This document shows positions 1 through 11,231 of a DNA stretch of 64,000 bases, one piece after another (the stretch's first letter is position 1; the number at the start of each line of letters is the position of its first letter). Origin of the DNA: Leucocoprinus leucothites (lineage: Eukaryota; Basidiomycota; Agaricomycetes; Agaricales; Agaricaceae); assembly GCA_013368445.1 (NCBI GenBank), contig JAACJO010000011.1, positions 1-64,000 of the forward strand, written 5' to 3'. The translations under genes were made by a program, and so were the position numbers. The notes beneath the pieces were generated by a model. The model did not search any database. It was not told the origin of the DNA and worked only from the letters and a program-made list of their open reading frames with translations.

Positions 1-199
1 ATAACGCCTAGTCTTCTGGAGAGTGTAGATGACGTGAGACCCTGGCGAAGAATTTGGCTCAACAAAACTATCCAGTTCGTAAGGAGGGCGTACCTATGTA
101 GCCTGCACCGCCAGTCACAAGCACGTTCTGCCATATTCGTTTAGGGCCAACTCTTTACAAGGAGCACCAACATACTTTGAGAGCTGGCTTAGTGGACAT
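1..199 (-). CDS. GAL10: UDP-glucose 4-epimerase-like, 5' end (partial)
   Basis: This is the first part of a gene that runs off the left edge. Three exons can be joined: 199..176, 127..94 and 41 to beyond position 1, with introns of 48 nt (GTATGT donor) and 52 nt. The joined product starts MSTKPALK, continues with NVLVTGGAGYIGSHV and ends at a TLQKTRRY segment. TGGAGYIG is the NAD-binding Rossmann glycine motif, and this spacing from the start is what UDP-glucose 4-epimerases show. Family members interconvert UDP-glucose and UDP-galactose in the Leloir pathway in the cytosol. Another extended-SDR epimerase cannot be excluded because only about 33 residues are visible. The roughly 290 bp upstream (200-490), before the 3' end of the next minus-strand gene, would carry its promoter; I see no clear element there. 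Confidence 0.75.
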
Positions 200-490
200 A
201 CTGAAGGGGATACTGGATGAAGTTGGGAGTGAAAGTTTGAGGCTGCAAATCCTTGCATAGATAATCAGATCATCGATGTCATCCGACATCCATCCGAACA
301 AACTTGATCGCTTTTTCATAATCACGCGAGCTCACATTAATTTCTAGATTGCAATCTGCCGGACAGCGAGATCCGGTCGGGGCCGGTTGCTATAGAATAC
401 AAGATAGTCACTAGAAAGACTAGACGTGCCTCGTTTTTAACTCAGAGAGGTCATGGTAAATTACACGAGTCGCTGTAGTATACATGTACC

Positions 491-3020
491 TCAAAATTGC
501 CCATCCGTCCTTACGTCTGGATCTGGCTTCTGTGTATCATTGTCAACAGGAGCTGAGGGTTGTGACTCAAGTGCTATGAATGTTTCAGGAACAGGCGTTT
601 TCGAGTTTGCTTCATCGATTGTACTCGCTGCCTCATCAGCCTTCTGTGTCTTCTCCCGTTCAGCTGCGCGCTCTTGCTTCTCTTTCTCAATCTCCTGTAT
701 GAGAAGCTCGACGTCACCGGTCCCAATTTTGCCGAAATGTTGCAAGTAATGGTCGCGGGCCGTTCGGAGAGCGAGCCAAGACCACCGCTGTTTGTTCTGC
801 GGTGCTTGCAGTTAGATCGGAATGTATCCCCTGAAATATGATACATACCTCCTCAAATTTCGCAATTTGATTATCTACTAGCTCCACCTTTTTGGCAGGG
901 GGTGTTGGGGTTGGCGCTTGAGCGGGTGCCACAGGAGCAGGGTTTGATGTTGATCCGGGAGTGGTCTGTGCAAGAGGTGGCTGGACTACCGAAGCTGTCG
1001 TTGGTCGTGGCGGTAGGGAGGGATGCAGTGGGGATGCAGCTACAGCAGTTGGGACCGGAGCTGGGGTATCGATACTCATAGACGCCTCTTTACTGTCATT
1101 CTCCGCCTGCGCCACCGCCGTTTGTGCTGCAAGGGCTTGCGCTTGACGTTCTGCGATCCGGGCTAGAGATTTTTTTCGCATATCAATACGACTGTCCTCG
1201 AGTTTAATCTTTTTGACGAAATCCTTGACATCTCCTGGCCTAGAGGAGTTGGATTGGTTGGACAGCTCAGCAAATTAATGATCTGAGAAGGTACTGACTG
1301 GAATGATTTCTCTAAATCGTACAGATCTCGATACCCCATTTGCCAAATTTCAGTCAGAGGTGCTGTTCCTAGGGTGTGAGGCCAATCTTCGTGAGGCTGC
1401 CGGATTTTTTCCCGTAGCTCCCTTGTTGACTCAAATAACCCAGCCTTTTCTCCGGCCTCGGTCACGGACCATGCCTCTTTGTCAAACGGTGCGCAAAGCT
1501 CGTTCTTCCACTTGACCCAATTTTTCTCACGTTCCATGATTGTCTGGATTGTCTCGGCAAATGCACGACCGTTTGGAGTGGTTTGCTTGAGTTCCTCTGA
1601 AGCCTTGTTCAAAGTATCTTGAACCCACAGCGCATCGTCGGACTCCAAGGTGAAGTCCATTTGTAGAGATCGATTACGCGGCGTTGCCCAAACAGCCTTT
1701 GCAGTTTTTGTGAAGGTCAAGAGATGGTGCAAGAGAATGATCAGCTGAAAAAGGAACTGGCGACGAAAGTGTGTATCTGCAATCTAACGCAGAGTCAGAC
1801 CGCATTCGTAGTGACAGCAAACGAGCGGATTTACCTCAAGATCGAGTAATTCTGGAGAGGTCAAGAACTTGGCGAAGAAATATTCATTGACGTTCGTTTC
1901 TTCACTCTCTGGATCTCGCTTTCTCTTGTACATGCTGCTCCCAGCTCCAACTCGACTGCCCATCATTGCTCTCTCTTTCGCTGTTGCCTCCTTGATAACC
2001 GGTAGTATTTTATTAACAGCATCTTTGAATTCAGGGAAGGTATCCTTGTTCGCAAATATAGGGGGTTTGGAGAAAGGAACCTGGAGATGCCAAAATGTAT
2101 TGTAAAAGTCTGCAGTGTCGGAAAGGGTGAGAAATGATGCTCAGAGGCAATTTGAGATTAGCGGAACCAACCTTCCTTCTTATCCACTGGGGCCCGTGGC
2201 GTGGATGGTCTTTTCATATCCCTGCTTGTGTCCACTTCCATAGTGGCGTCTTCTTGCTCACCGCCTATTGGGCCAGGCGTTTCCGTCATCTCGATGTCGC
2301 CATCTCCCGGCTTTGGATACCATACATCTTCCCAGGTGGTGCCGTATTCGCCTCGTAAGTTGACACCACTTCGTTCTCCCAGTGGAAATACTCCACTGAG
2401 GAAAGTAAGAATCCTTCCACAGAAAACAGTGGAGGACCCGGACTTTGATAGGCGTCGAAGGAGATCATTGAGGGTTCGAAGTAGGATGAGGGCTTTGCCT
2501 TTCTGGGGTACCATGCCCTCTGTGAGTCTTGAAGAACGGGATTCAATCCAGGAGAATATGTGCGAGCAGGAATTGATGGTCTGCGTTTCTAATAAGTCCT
2601 GCAGGACGACGAATGGAAAGGTTTGCTCGCAGGCATCTAGCGAAGGCATTTGAGATTGGTAAAGTAGTACTCAATCACAATCACTTGTGCCCACCTAATT
2701 CAGTGAACGTCAGAACGAGGTCCAGCCTGAGTTTGAGTTCGTCGTAATACAAAGTATTCTCCCGTTTCAAGGCCTCCCCCTCAGTCATCTGTGCTTGGGA
2801 TATGGGTAGAGCGTATGGAAATGGGAAGTATACATACCGCTAACTTGAATATCTCATTCTTCAACAAGTATTCCCATTGACTCTTCCGGTTTTCCGGTGA
2901 AGACTTACCACTTGATTCACCGAGAGTGTTCCGTATTGAAGTTTCAAGATGTTGCCTAGAAATGGGAAGATTGGGTAAGGAAGATAGGAGAGTATCAAGA
3001 AATGGTTGAAGAGAAACCAT
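491..3020 (-). CDS. THOC1: THO complex subunit 1 (THOC1/Hpr1-like)
   Basis: Seven exons join in frame: 3020..2838, 2788..2695, 2636..2172, 2109..1835, 1783..1299, 1239..849 and 796..491, giving 732 residues. Introns are 51-62 nt. The middle carries the THOC1 signature: residues around [20 protein letters not shown] and the following [15 protein letters not shown] stretch, then [10 protein letters not shown] joined to [13 protein letters not shown]. The family forms the THO/TREX complex, which couples RNA polymerase II transcription to mRNA export in the nucleus. The C-terminal third is Ala/Pro/Thr-rich and low complexity, followed by a charged helix rich in E, K and R. The start is an ATG 93 bp from the divergent ATG of the next gene. 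Family identity is firm; the exact C-terminal splice sites are slightly less so. Confidence 0.85.
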
Positions 3021-3113
3021 GGGTGCTGGTCGGAGTTGAGAAAGCGCGTCAGTTTTGATGGTACGTCTTATTCAGGATCAAGGGGCGCTGGAGGGCAGTG
3101 GAGACAGATCATC
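3021..3113. promoter_or_regulatory. short bidirectional promoter region
   Basis: Only 93 bp separate the ATG of the THOC1-like gene (minus strand) from the ATG of a small plus-strand gene, so both must be driven from this interval or from within each other's 5' ends. No TATA box is evident. Inferred from gene layout only. Confidence 0.4.
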
Positions 3114-3446
3114 ATGGCCCTTGACAAAAGCACCGTACACGACACAAAGCCAAGCTTAGATTCCGAGAAATCGAGCCCCAGCTTGGAGTCGGATATGGCT
3201 CTGTTGGCTTCTATCCTTACTCAGTCTCAGGAAGATACCCCGGAGGACTCCGATGACCCTCAGGTCCCTGAGCTACTGAGACGACTCACTGCCGCTGACG
3301 GTGTTGCAAAAGGCGTTGAAGAGCGATTAGACGGGATTATAGAGAACCTGGATCTACTTCTAACAGCTCTTGAAAAGGAGTCGGAGGATGAGCGATCTTC
3401 AGATGCTGCGGTGTTGGACAAAACAAAAGAAACATCATCGTCTTGA
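3114..3446 (+). CDS. small acidic coiled-coil protein, unknown function
   Basis: A single-exon ORF of 110 residues. The N-terminal half is Ser/Glu/Asp-rich. The core, about residues 55-90, has heptad-like Leu/Ile spacing (LLRRLTAADGVAKGVEERL, then IIENLDLLLTAL), which suggests a short coiled coil. The tail is again acidic and Ser-rich. I do not recognise the family. ATG 3114 is preferred because it opens the acidic reading frame; an in-frame upstream extension would be basic and unlike the rest. It lies head-to-head with the THOC1-like gene and tail-to-tail with the deubiquitinase gene, about 207 bp away. Coding status is supported by composition and by its place between two well-defined genes. 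Confidence 0.55.
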   Translation: MALDKSTVHDTKPSLDSEKSSPSLESDMALLASILTQSQEDTPEDSDDPQVPELLRRLTAADGVAKGVEERLDGIIENLDLLLTALEKESEDERSSDAAVLDKTKETSSS

Positions 3447-3653
3447 TGCCGCTGTTGTCCATAACATTTCTTTGAGCAGGTACGGCTCAGTTTTAGTACC
3501 GCAATCGCCCTTGTTTGACGCTCAGACACAACAGGAAGCTTTGAAAAATAAGAAACCAGAGCCTATTAATGCAACATGTATATGTGTACAGTGTCAATGC
3601 AAATGCTAAAGGCGCCGATGTTACAAATGCAGGTGGTATACAAAACAAGTCCG

Positions 3654-6600
3654 TCAGTCGCTCTCTATGTCATATTTAAATCGCTTCACGGTATCCACCA
3701 CGTTGGATCCTTTCCGAGCAAACACAAGCTAATGATATCGGTCAGAGTAGTGTAAGAAAGAGCCCGCTTGTGTGCATACCAGATAAGGATTTGCTGTCAA
3801 GCCCGTGGTATCAGCAAGGACTTCCTCCTTCGAAACAAGGCTAACATCAGAATCATTGTACTTGAACCAGGAATCGGGTGCGTCTGGAAGGTGTCTAGAG
3901 TAGAAAAAATAATGGCCCCATGAAGGAGAAGAACCACGATGGATGAAAACTGATGTGAGCTCATATTCTACTGCCTTGGAAGTAGCCCATAGATTCTCCA
4001 ATTCGTCCTTCAAGGCTTTGGTGCGTTCGCGTAGTTGCTCAATCTCGTCTTGCACATGCATTCGTTCTTTGTCGAGATTAAAGAGTAGATCATCGTCAAC
4101 TCCAATCTCAGAGCCGTTCTCAAGCCCGGAGAGGAAGCCGATGCTGTGTTCAATAGAGGTAGAAAACGGGGAGTTCTAGTCAGAAAATAATAAGCAAGGA
4201 ATTGAGAAAACGATGAAAGTCAAATTACCTTTCCCTCTAAAAGGGTCCTGAGCCGCTCTCTACAAGCGTTGAGTTCCACCTGCAACGCTTTGGATTTGAT
4301 CTTCTTTTGAGGTGCGACGTCGTCCATAAATCGATCTAAGTAAAGGGCCTCCCAGAACTTCACGTAAGCTTGCGATTTATAAGGTTGAAGTGTTTCACGA
4401 TTGAATTGAACACGCTGTGACCTCGATAAGTTTAAGAACAAGGCAGCCGCTCGTGGTTTGACTCACCTGAAGTTGAATTTGGAGAATAGGTGGTAATTCA
4501 ACGAGAGACATCTCCATCCGAGCCTTCTTCCCCTGAAAGTCCACCACATCATCAAAGTATCCACTGAGCCCATCATAGATGTCAATCCCGTCCTCAGCTA
4601 CGTTGACAGGGAGATGAGAAAATAAATCAATTTTGTCATGCACCGAGGCACGAGATTGGCGCGCGTCCGCGAGGCCTGTCAAACGCTGCTTGATCTTGCC
4701 GAAGAAAAGTCTGAAAAGACGAAATGTAACTAAAGGCGCAAAGAGTGGCGAAGCACTCACCTCTTCACAACGCTGGCCTTCCCTGTACTCATTTCCTCTG
4801 TCCCACCACCCCCACTGAACCTCAGAAGGGCGGTCTCAATTTGGAACATGCAGTTATCCATACACTCGGCCACGTCATGTTGTTTACCTGTTGCACCAAA
4901 TATAAGGACTGTCGGTGTACTGCACAAATATTACGCACCGAACATCATATCTGATGATGACGGTTCAGGCTTTCTTCGTGGAGGTAAAGGTGGCGGCTTC
5001 TGTGAGATAGTGTTCTGCATCTCGATATCCTGGGGCTCATCAGAATGCCTGGGAGGCGACGACTCAGGCATTGTGGTTGTAACAGACTTCTGAGATGTCC
5101 GTGGAGACGTATTTACGAAAACAAACCCTTCGTTGTCCTTGGGACTTTCACAAACTGGGCTATCAACTTCCATGTCATTCGCTTTCTTCTCGTCGCGCGC
5201 TCGTTTTCCAAGCACGGAATTGAGTGAGAGTGGAGGAGGTTGAGCTGCCTCCTGTGACGAACCTGTCAAGGAAGGTCGAGATACCCCATCGTCAACTAAG
5301 GTTGCGTCGGTGTCATTAGAGGAATCAGTCCCGCCTTTCTCAAGTTCGTCGTCCTCTTCATCACGTGAGGTGACCAATGCAAGCTTTGCCAGTTCGATAG
5401 TAGGAGTAACAGCTGCTGTTTTGCAGTACTCGAGGTTCGAGAACAGTTCGGCCAATTGGCTCAAGACTACGAGGGTCATGGATGCCGTGTCTAAGAGTTC
5501 AGAAGGGGCGACTTACATTTCTTGGACCTGATGATTTCCCGTCTAGTCACCAAACGACCCCCCACACGATGTTTTTTCAGATCATCGTCTGTAAATTTGT
5601 CCTCGTCAAGCGGTGCATCAAGTTTAGTCGTTGACATAACGGTCTCCCGTAGCTCCTTGATTGTATAGAAATACTGCGAGTACACTGTTATTCACCAGGA
5701 TGTGAAAATCAGCCTCAGAACCTACTTGCAGAAGTGAGTTGAGATAGCACGTGTTGCCGAGTTGATTAAGACCCCGAGGAAAGTCGGGACTGATTTCAGC
5801 CTTGACGTCACCGGCTATGTGATATGAGCAACCCGATGCGATGTTGAAGCCGAGATAAAACTCACGATCTTGACCAGACGAGAGAAACTGACGAAGACGC
5901 TCGCTATCCCGGAGTTCTGCAATAACACTCAAGGCCTCACGCATAATCTCGAGCTGCGAAGGCCGCTCTTCCACCTACGGTACTTAAATTAGTACTTAGA
6001 AATAAGACTAGGCAAGCATTTACGTACGCGAATGGAAAATACGGTGATAAGCATGTGATCGTCGACATTTTCAGGGATTTCTAGGAGTTTATAGGCACGA
6101 TCAGGGCTCATCATACTGTTCTTCTTGGTCTGCCAGATTTGCCATAGAGTCTGTCTGCCTTTTGCTTCAGCAATCACCCGTAATGCTTCATTGGCCTCTC
6201 GTTGTATATCAGCGCCATGCTCAGAGTCCTTCCACGACTTCTTGAGTGCCTCCTTCCAGGCATTCTCAATGAATCCGTCCTCAACGTCATCGTCCAACTC
6301 GACCCCCAAATCACCGTTCGCCCCAAAACCAAGAACAGCTACAGCTTTGTCGACATCTTCGCTCGTGAATCTATCACGCATGCTTTCAGATATCAGCAAG
6401 TCTTGCAGTAGCGGCGAGGGCTCTCCACTGGACTCAACGACTTGCACAATAACTGTAAGGTGGCTGAAGTATTGAATTGTGCGCCCAGGATCGCAGCGGC
6501 ATTGGGCCAAGTAACCAAAAGCAAGAAGCTCTAATCCACTTTGTAAGAGCAGAAGAAGAAGAGTGCTAAAGTAACGATATTACCTGGAGAATATGTTCTG

Positions 6601-8510
6601 AATGTAAGCCCGATGGCATGTATAGACTCGGTCACAGGAATCAAGGCCTCGTTCAATAACGCGGAAAGATCGTTCCGCGGAACTAAAGAAAGGTTAGTGG
6701 CCGATTTCACGAACTCGAAAGGGAGGACGAACTTTGATCGGGGTGTGCGCCAACAGCCACCTGATACATTTCTCTGGCGTTATCGATTCTCACACGAGTG
6801 ATTCGCATCTTGGAATCCTTCAATGCTGAAGCTGAAGTAGGATGAACAACCTGGAATGAGGTATAACGAGTCAAGACTTACAGTGTCGTTTGCGGAAATT
6901 CTCAAGCCAAGCGCCTATTTCCACCCAAGCACGTAGGAGCTTGCGCCTCATAATCTTTCCAATCCCATGTGACTGTTGGACATTAGGAGGAGAAAGGAGG
7001 AGTTCATTGCCCCCATCCTCTGAGAAGCCAAGTATTTGAAAGAGGCGCTGTCTGAAGAGAATATCAGGTTTGCCGATGAGCGAAGACCCCCTAATGGCTT
7101 CACATACGTAGTGCTATTCCACCCAACTTTTGATCGAAAAGTGTTACTGGTGGAGTTCACCTTGAGTGCTCTCACTTCCCCCTTCCATAAGATATTTTCT
7201 ATGGCACTAAATATAATCAGCTTCAGAAAGAGAGCGAAGATCCGTCCAACATACAGCATAATAGTTTCCAGAGCAGTGACGACAGCCTGTTCTCCACTTT
7301 TCCCAGGTGGTGGGCTTGACCTCTTGTCTCTGACGAAAGCATCCAGGTACTTCCGCGGGATTACTCCGGGGATGAGGTCTGATGCTACACAGTATAGAGA
7401 ACACTGGCAGCAGACATAGAGGTCGAGCAATTTGCCCTCATTGACAACAGGTTGGCCATCCTGAAGTTCCAAAGTAACCTCCTCATGGCTATCAATAATC
7501 CCCAGCTGACGTTTTGCCGTCATCATTTCCGCGTCCCAATCATCAATTCTGAGAGGAGGAGTCAACTTTAAAGCGTCAATAGCTTTTTGATACTTGTGAA
7601 AGTGGTGGGTTTTGTTGGATGGACCTCCTTCAGCCTCGACACAGTTAACCGTTTGCTTTCGCCACCCTTGATTGGGTAGCGGAGGATGATCAGAATCTTC
7701 AAAGGATCGAGCGAGGGGCGGAGGTATCAACGAAGTTTTCCAGCTGAGGATGACCCAGCCATTTTCTCGCGGGCAATAATAAGCATTCGGATGTGGGACA
7801 GACATCCGAACTTCGTCATCCGTCGGCGGTGCGACGTACAAGGGTGTGCTAGAAGCTGAAGGAGTCGGACTCGGAGCGTTTGGATTCTCGGACGGTTGTC
7901 GTGGTGGAGGGGTATCTGGGCTGGAAACAGACACAGAGAAAAGCGAATGCTCAGTGTCATGTAATTGCTCCAACAACACAGGTGGGAGCATGCCAGGTCC
8001 AGGCCGTTTATTCGCTGCGCGGACATCAGGATCCCACCAGTTCTTTTCTTCATGCATCTGCCTGCCAGTGATCGGGACACTGCCCACACTGCGTTCTGTA
8101 AAGTAACCTCCTCCACCATAATTATTATCCCACTCTGTTGTCACGTTGGTATTGGTCCAGCCGTTCAAGTCAGAACCTCGACTCCACTCCTCTGCCGTCC
8201 ATCCTATCTCATTTGGTGTGGTCAAAGCAGGAAGTGAGCCTGTTTCATCATCCTGAGTCGGTACGGCTTCAGGTTCACGATAGTCCTTCGGGTGTGAGTC
8301 AGGAGTAAGGAAATAGGCATTCGTTTTGCTAGACCCCACGTTTTTTGGACGATCTGAAAGAGACTGAGAGGCTTGAACACTTGGTGCGTAAAAAGAGCTC
8401 GCTGGGATGGATTCATCTATGGGTGTGTTGGGTCTTTGGGCTGGAGAAGATTTTGGAGCTCCAGGTACAGGAAGTGGCCGGCGAGGTCTGGGGCTTTCTT
8501 TGTTTTCCAT
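3654..8510 (-). CDS. UBP2: ubiquitin-specific protease, Ubp2-like
   Basis: Fourteen exons join exactly into 1395 residues: 8510..7255, 7206..7108, 7051..6882, 6831..6733, 6682..6584, 6530..6028, 5974..5726, 5673..5517, 5466..4939, 4887..4761, 4710..4467, 4414..4229, 4175..3780, 3728..3654. Introns are 48-56 nt. The Cys box GLNQLGNTCYLNSLLQ places the nucleophile near residue 818. The His box (GHYFFYSRHL, His about 1327) lies near the C terminus, followed by NPYLLVFARKG. The roughly 500 residues between the boxes include an acidic Ser-rich insert and a predicted coiled coil just before the His box. The N-terminal 200 residues are Pro/Ser-rich. A long N-terminal region with a CxxC pair (YVCCQCSLYC) and this wide box spacing fit fungal Ubp2, which trims Lys63-linked ubiquitin chains with the Rsp5 ligase. 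The protease family is certain; the Ubp2 subtype is inferred. Confidence 0.82.
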
Positions 8511-9091
8511 TATACTCGTATTAAGCTAAGTGCTACGTATTAGAAGCACATGGTTATTGCAGATACTCGAATGATATCGTGAAACATACAGACTATAGAG
8601 GGAGATGAACGAAGGATATCGATATTGGTGAGGGATGACTGATGAATACAGGATTCCGTGACAACCTCAGGATCACTCTCCTCGCTTTTCTGAGTGCTTG
8701 GCGTGCTTGGTTCAGAGGCAGCGCAAATATTATGAGCTTCAGGTGCGTTGGTCGTCAGATCGGATGGGCTGAGGATCAAGAAGAGAGAAGGAGTGGCAGG
8801 TGCGAAAGACTCGATTGGGCCAATTACATAAGTGATACTTGGAGAGTCTACTCAGTAGCATTTGATGACACTGCCAGCTTACCCAACTACTGAGAGTTTG
8901 AATTGCACAGACATCCGACATGCTCAACTTCACTATTCACGGTTGATTTGATATTTGAGTGTCTCGGCGTACATAATAGCTGGGTAGACGGAATTAAGCT
9001 CTTTGTAATAATTATGATCTCCCAGTCCAACGTTCCAGAGGATCAAAGCTGAGTTAACGATACGCTCGCCGCGGCCAAGACTGCACCAGCC
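8511..9091 (-). other. intergenic region with possible extra coding exons
   Basis: This lies between the deubiquitinase start and the quinone reductase end. On the minus strand an ATG at about 8919 (MSDVCAIQTL) can be spliced through a 43-nt intron to an open stretch at about 8844-8594 containing ITYVIGPIESFAPATPS and EPSTPSTQKSEESDPE. That stretch can in turn be joined, via a GTCTGT donor and CTTAG acceptor, in frame to the codons before the deubiquitinase ATG. It could be an N-terminal extension of the protease, a small separate gene, or noncoding leader. No plus-strand gene was seen. Confidence 0.3.
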
Positions 9092-10464
9092 TCAATCAGC
9101 GAACTTGATCAATAACTTTCCTACTGTTTTTCCTCCTGTTAAATCCCGCTGAGCCTGTTGCACACCCTCCGCCGTAAATGGATACTCCTTGAAGATATTA
9201 AACTTCAGCGTATTCTCTTCTACTAGACTCCAGAGTTTTTTAGCGTAATAATATGCTTCCTCAGGAGTGTAGACGTAATTGGACATCCTGCAAACGACTG
9301 GTTAGACTACCACCACAGAGCTCCAGGCATTTCACGAACGTTGGGCGCAGTAATCTAACGTTCTTCCCGACGAGCCTCAGAATTGAAAATGGTTCCACCG
9401 CGCCTGATGCGTTTCCAACCGAAACAAGAGTCCCCTTTCGTTTGATCATCTTGAAATCATCGTCGAATCTATCAGAACTAAGCGTTGTTGAGACCGTATA
9501 ACCGTGACTGAGAAACCCACGTTGTCTTCCCAACCCCATCGAAAATGGCATCGACTCCTTCACCGTTAGTCAGCTCCAGGACTCGAGCAACTGTATCTTC
9601 CTGTGTATAAAGGATGACGTGATCTGCGCCATATTCCTTGGCAATATTTGCTTTCTCCGGCGTTGACGTTGTTCCTATCACTGTTGCACCAACATGTCTC
9701 CCCAATTGAGCGAACAATAGTCCGAGGCCTCCTGCGACAGTATGGACTAGAATGGTATCACCCTTCTTGACTTTGTAGGCTTCCTCAAAGAAAGTCACAG
9801 CTGTCAGCCCCTGCAACATCCCAGCAGCTCCCTCCCGAGTAGAAACGTTGTCCGGGAGAGGATACACGAATTTCCAGGGGACAGCGATGTACGTCGCATG
9901 GCTTCCGTTAAAATCCTGATCCGAGAGTCAGAAAAGGAATTGAGGCAAGACCCCCATAGCATAGTGGTGAACATACAGCAGCGACCTTTCCTCCCACAAC
10001 AAAGCCATTTTTCTTGTACGTGGCATCGTCGAAAACGGCAAGATCGGTAGGCAGTGCCACAATAGTGCCTGCCGTCTCCTTGCCAATGATGGCGGGGAAT
10101 TCCTTCAAGGGATACAAGCCAGATCTAAGGACAAACAGTCAACAAGCACAATAAGTTGGCCGATAAGATTCAAGCAGACCGAAAGTAGGTGTCAATAAAG
10201 TTGACCCCACCATATTCGACCTAGCATCGTAAAGAAAAATGGAAGTCAATTTCGTGATCACATAGGTGGGGTCATGATTCCGAACCTTGATTACAATATC
10301 TCCAGGGTTGACTTTAGGAAATGGATGCGTGGTTTTTTCTATTACCTCAATTCCCCCGGTCTAGTAGCATGGTAAGTTGGGTAACAATGAATGAGGACGA
10401 GGGCATTGATTAGGCAGCGCACATGTTGTATGGTAATGGCCTCAACCGTCTGTGGAAATGACAT
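9092..10464 (-). CDS. quinone oxidoreductase (zeta-crystallin type)
   Basis: Seven exons close to 344 residues: 10464..10423, 10360..10286, 10220..10180, 10124..9977, 9915..9521, 9477..9340, 9287..9092. Introns are 43-65 nt. It is a medium-chain dehydrogenase/reductase: N-terminal GroES-like part (VEYGGVNFIDTYFRSGLYP), then the NADPH-binding fold with AGGLG at about residues 163-167, and the C-terminal half including LRPTMSNYVYTPEEA. The family reduces quinones one or two electrons at a time using NADPH, usually in the cytosol. The length is typical. The ATG at 10464 starts MSFPQTVEAI as in cytosolic homologues. An in-frame ATG at 10542 would add 26 residues rich in Arg, Ser and Leu that look like a mitochondrial presequence. 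A TATA-like ATAAATAG at about 10560-10570 suggests transcripts may begin after that upstream ATG. Confidence 0.85.
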
Positions 10465-11231
10465 AGTCGTGCTTGTAGATGATCCTCTGAACAAAGTGGA
10501 GAGCAAGCGGGAGACTCCTGGCTGTGGAAGTCGGCCTAGCATGTCCACAGTCGATCACCCTATTTATTCAACTCATGCCATCTGTGATCTCGTCTTTATA
10601 TCAGCTCAAACCCCAAATCAGCCAAGATGTTGATATGAGATTACTTGTGAAAATTTTCCCAAAAGAGTGATGCTGCTGGTGATGACATCGTCTCAGATCT
10701 TAGCTCTCCTGTAGTATTCATCTAGTGCACTGACACATAGAGCTTTGGTCAAGTTCTAGTACATGGTTATTTTTTAGGACTAGTAGCCGCCAAATAGATG
10801 CAGGTAGATATCATGGTTAGCTTGAAAGTGAAGTGATATTTGTGGACTAGGTGCAACATAGCAAGCTCAGATCTACATACGATATCGGGAAAGAAAATAG
10901 CACAAACAGACATCCAAACTTAGAGTTGCAGTGTTTTTTCCCAGAACCATGCTACTATGGGCATAAAAGGGTTTTTTTGGGGAAGTTAAATAATCCCTTT
11001 GACAACACCGGATGTTCGATGGTATGAATGGATGGAAGTCGTGAAGACAACGGTTTTATCCAGCCACTTGGTAACGGAAACTAGAAGCTCATCACGCAGC
11101 TGTAAGTTGAGCCATCATAAAAATGCTAAGTGACCGAAGGCTGAAGGGGCCACTCGCCTTGTCAGAACGGAGATGTGTGCCAAGTCAGGGTGGACGTTTG
11201 GCATTGACCATGTAGTTCGACACTAAGCCAC
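10465..11231. other. intergenic, no gene seen
   Basis: About 770 bp between the quinone reductase start and the 3' end of the phosphatase gene. It contains the reductase promoter, with a TATA-like ATAAATAG on the minus strand at about 10560-10570, and AT-rich sequence. ORFs here are short and unconvincing; I found no RNA gene or repeat. Confidence 0.5.

Noticed and set aside
2201..2653. 150-codon plus-strand ORF
   Set aside because: Lies antisense to a THOC1-like exon with family motifs; shadow ORF.
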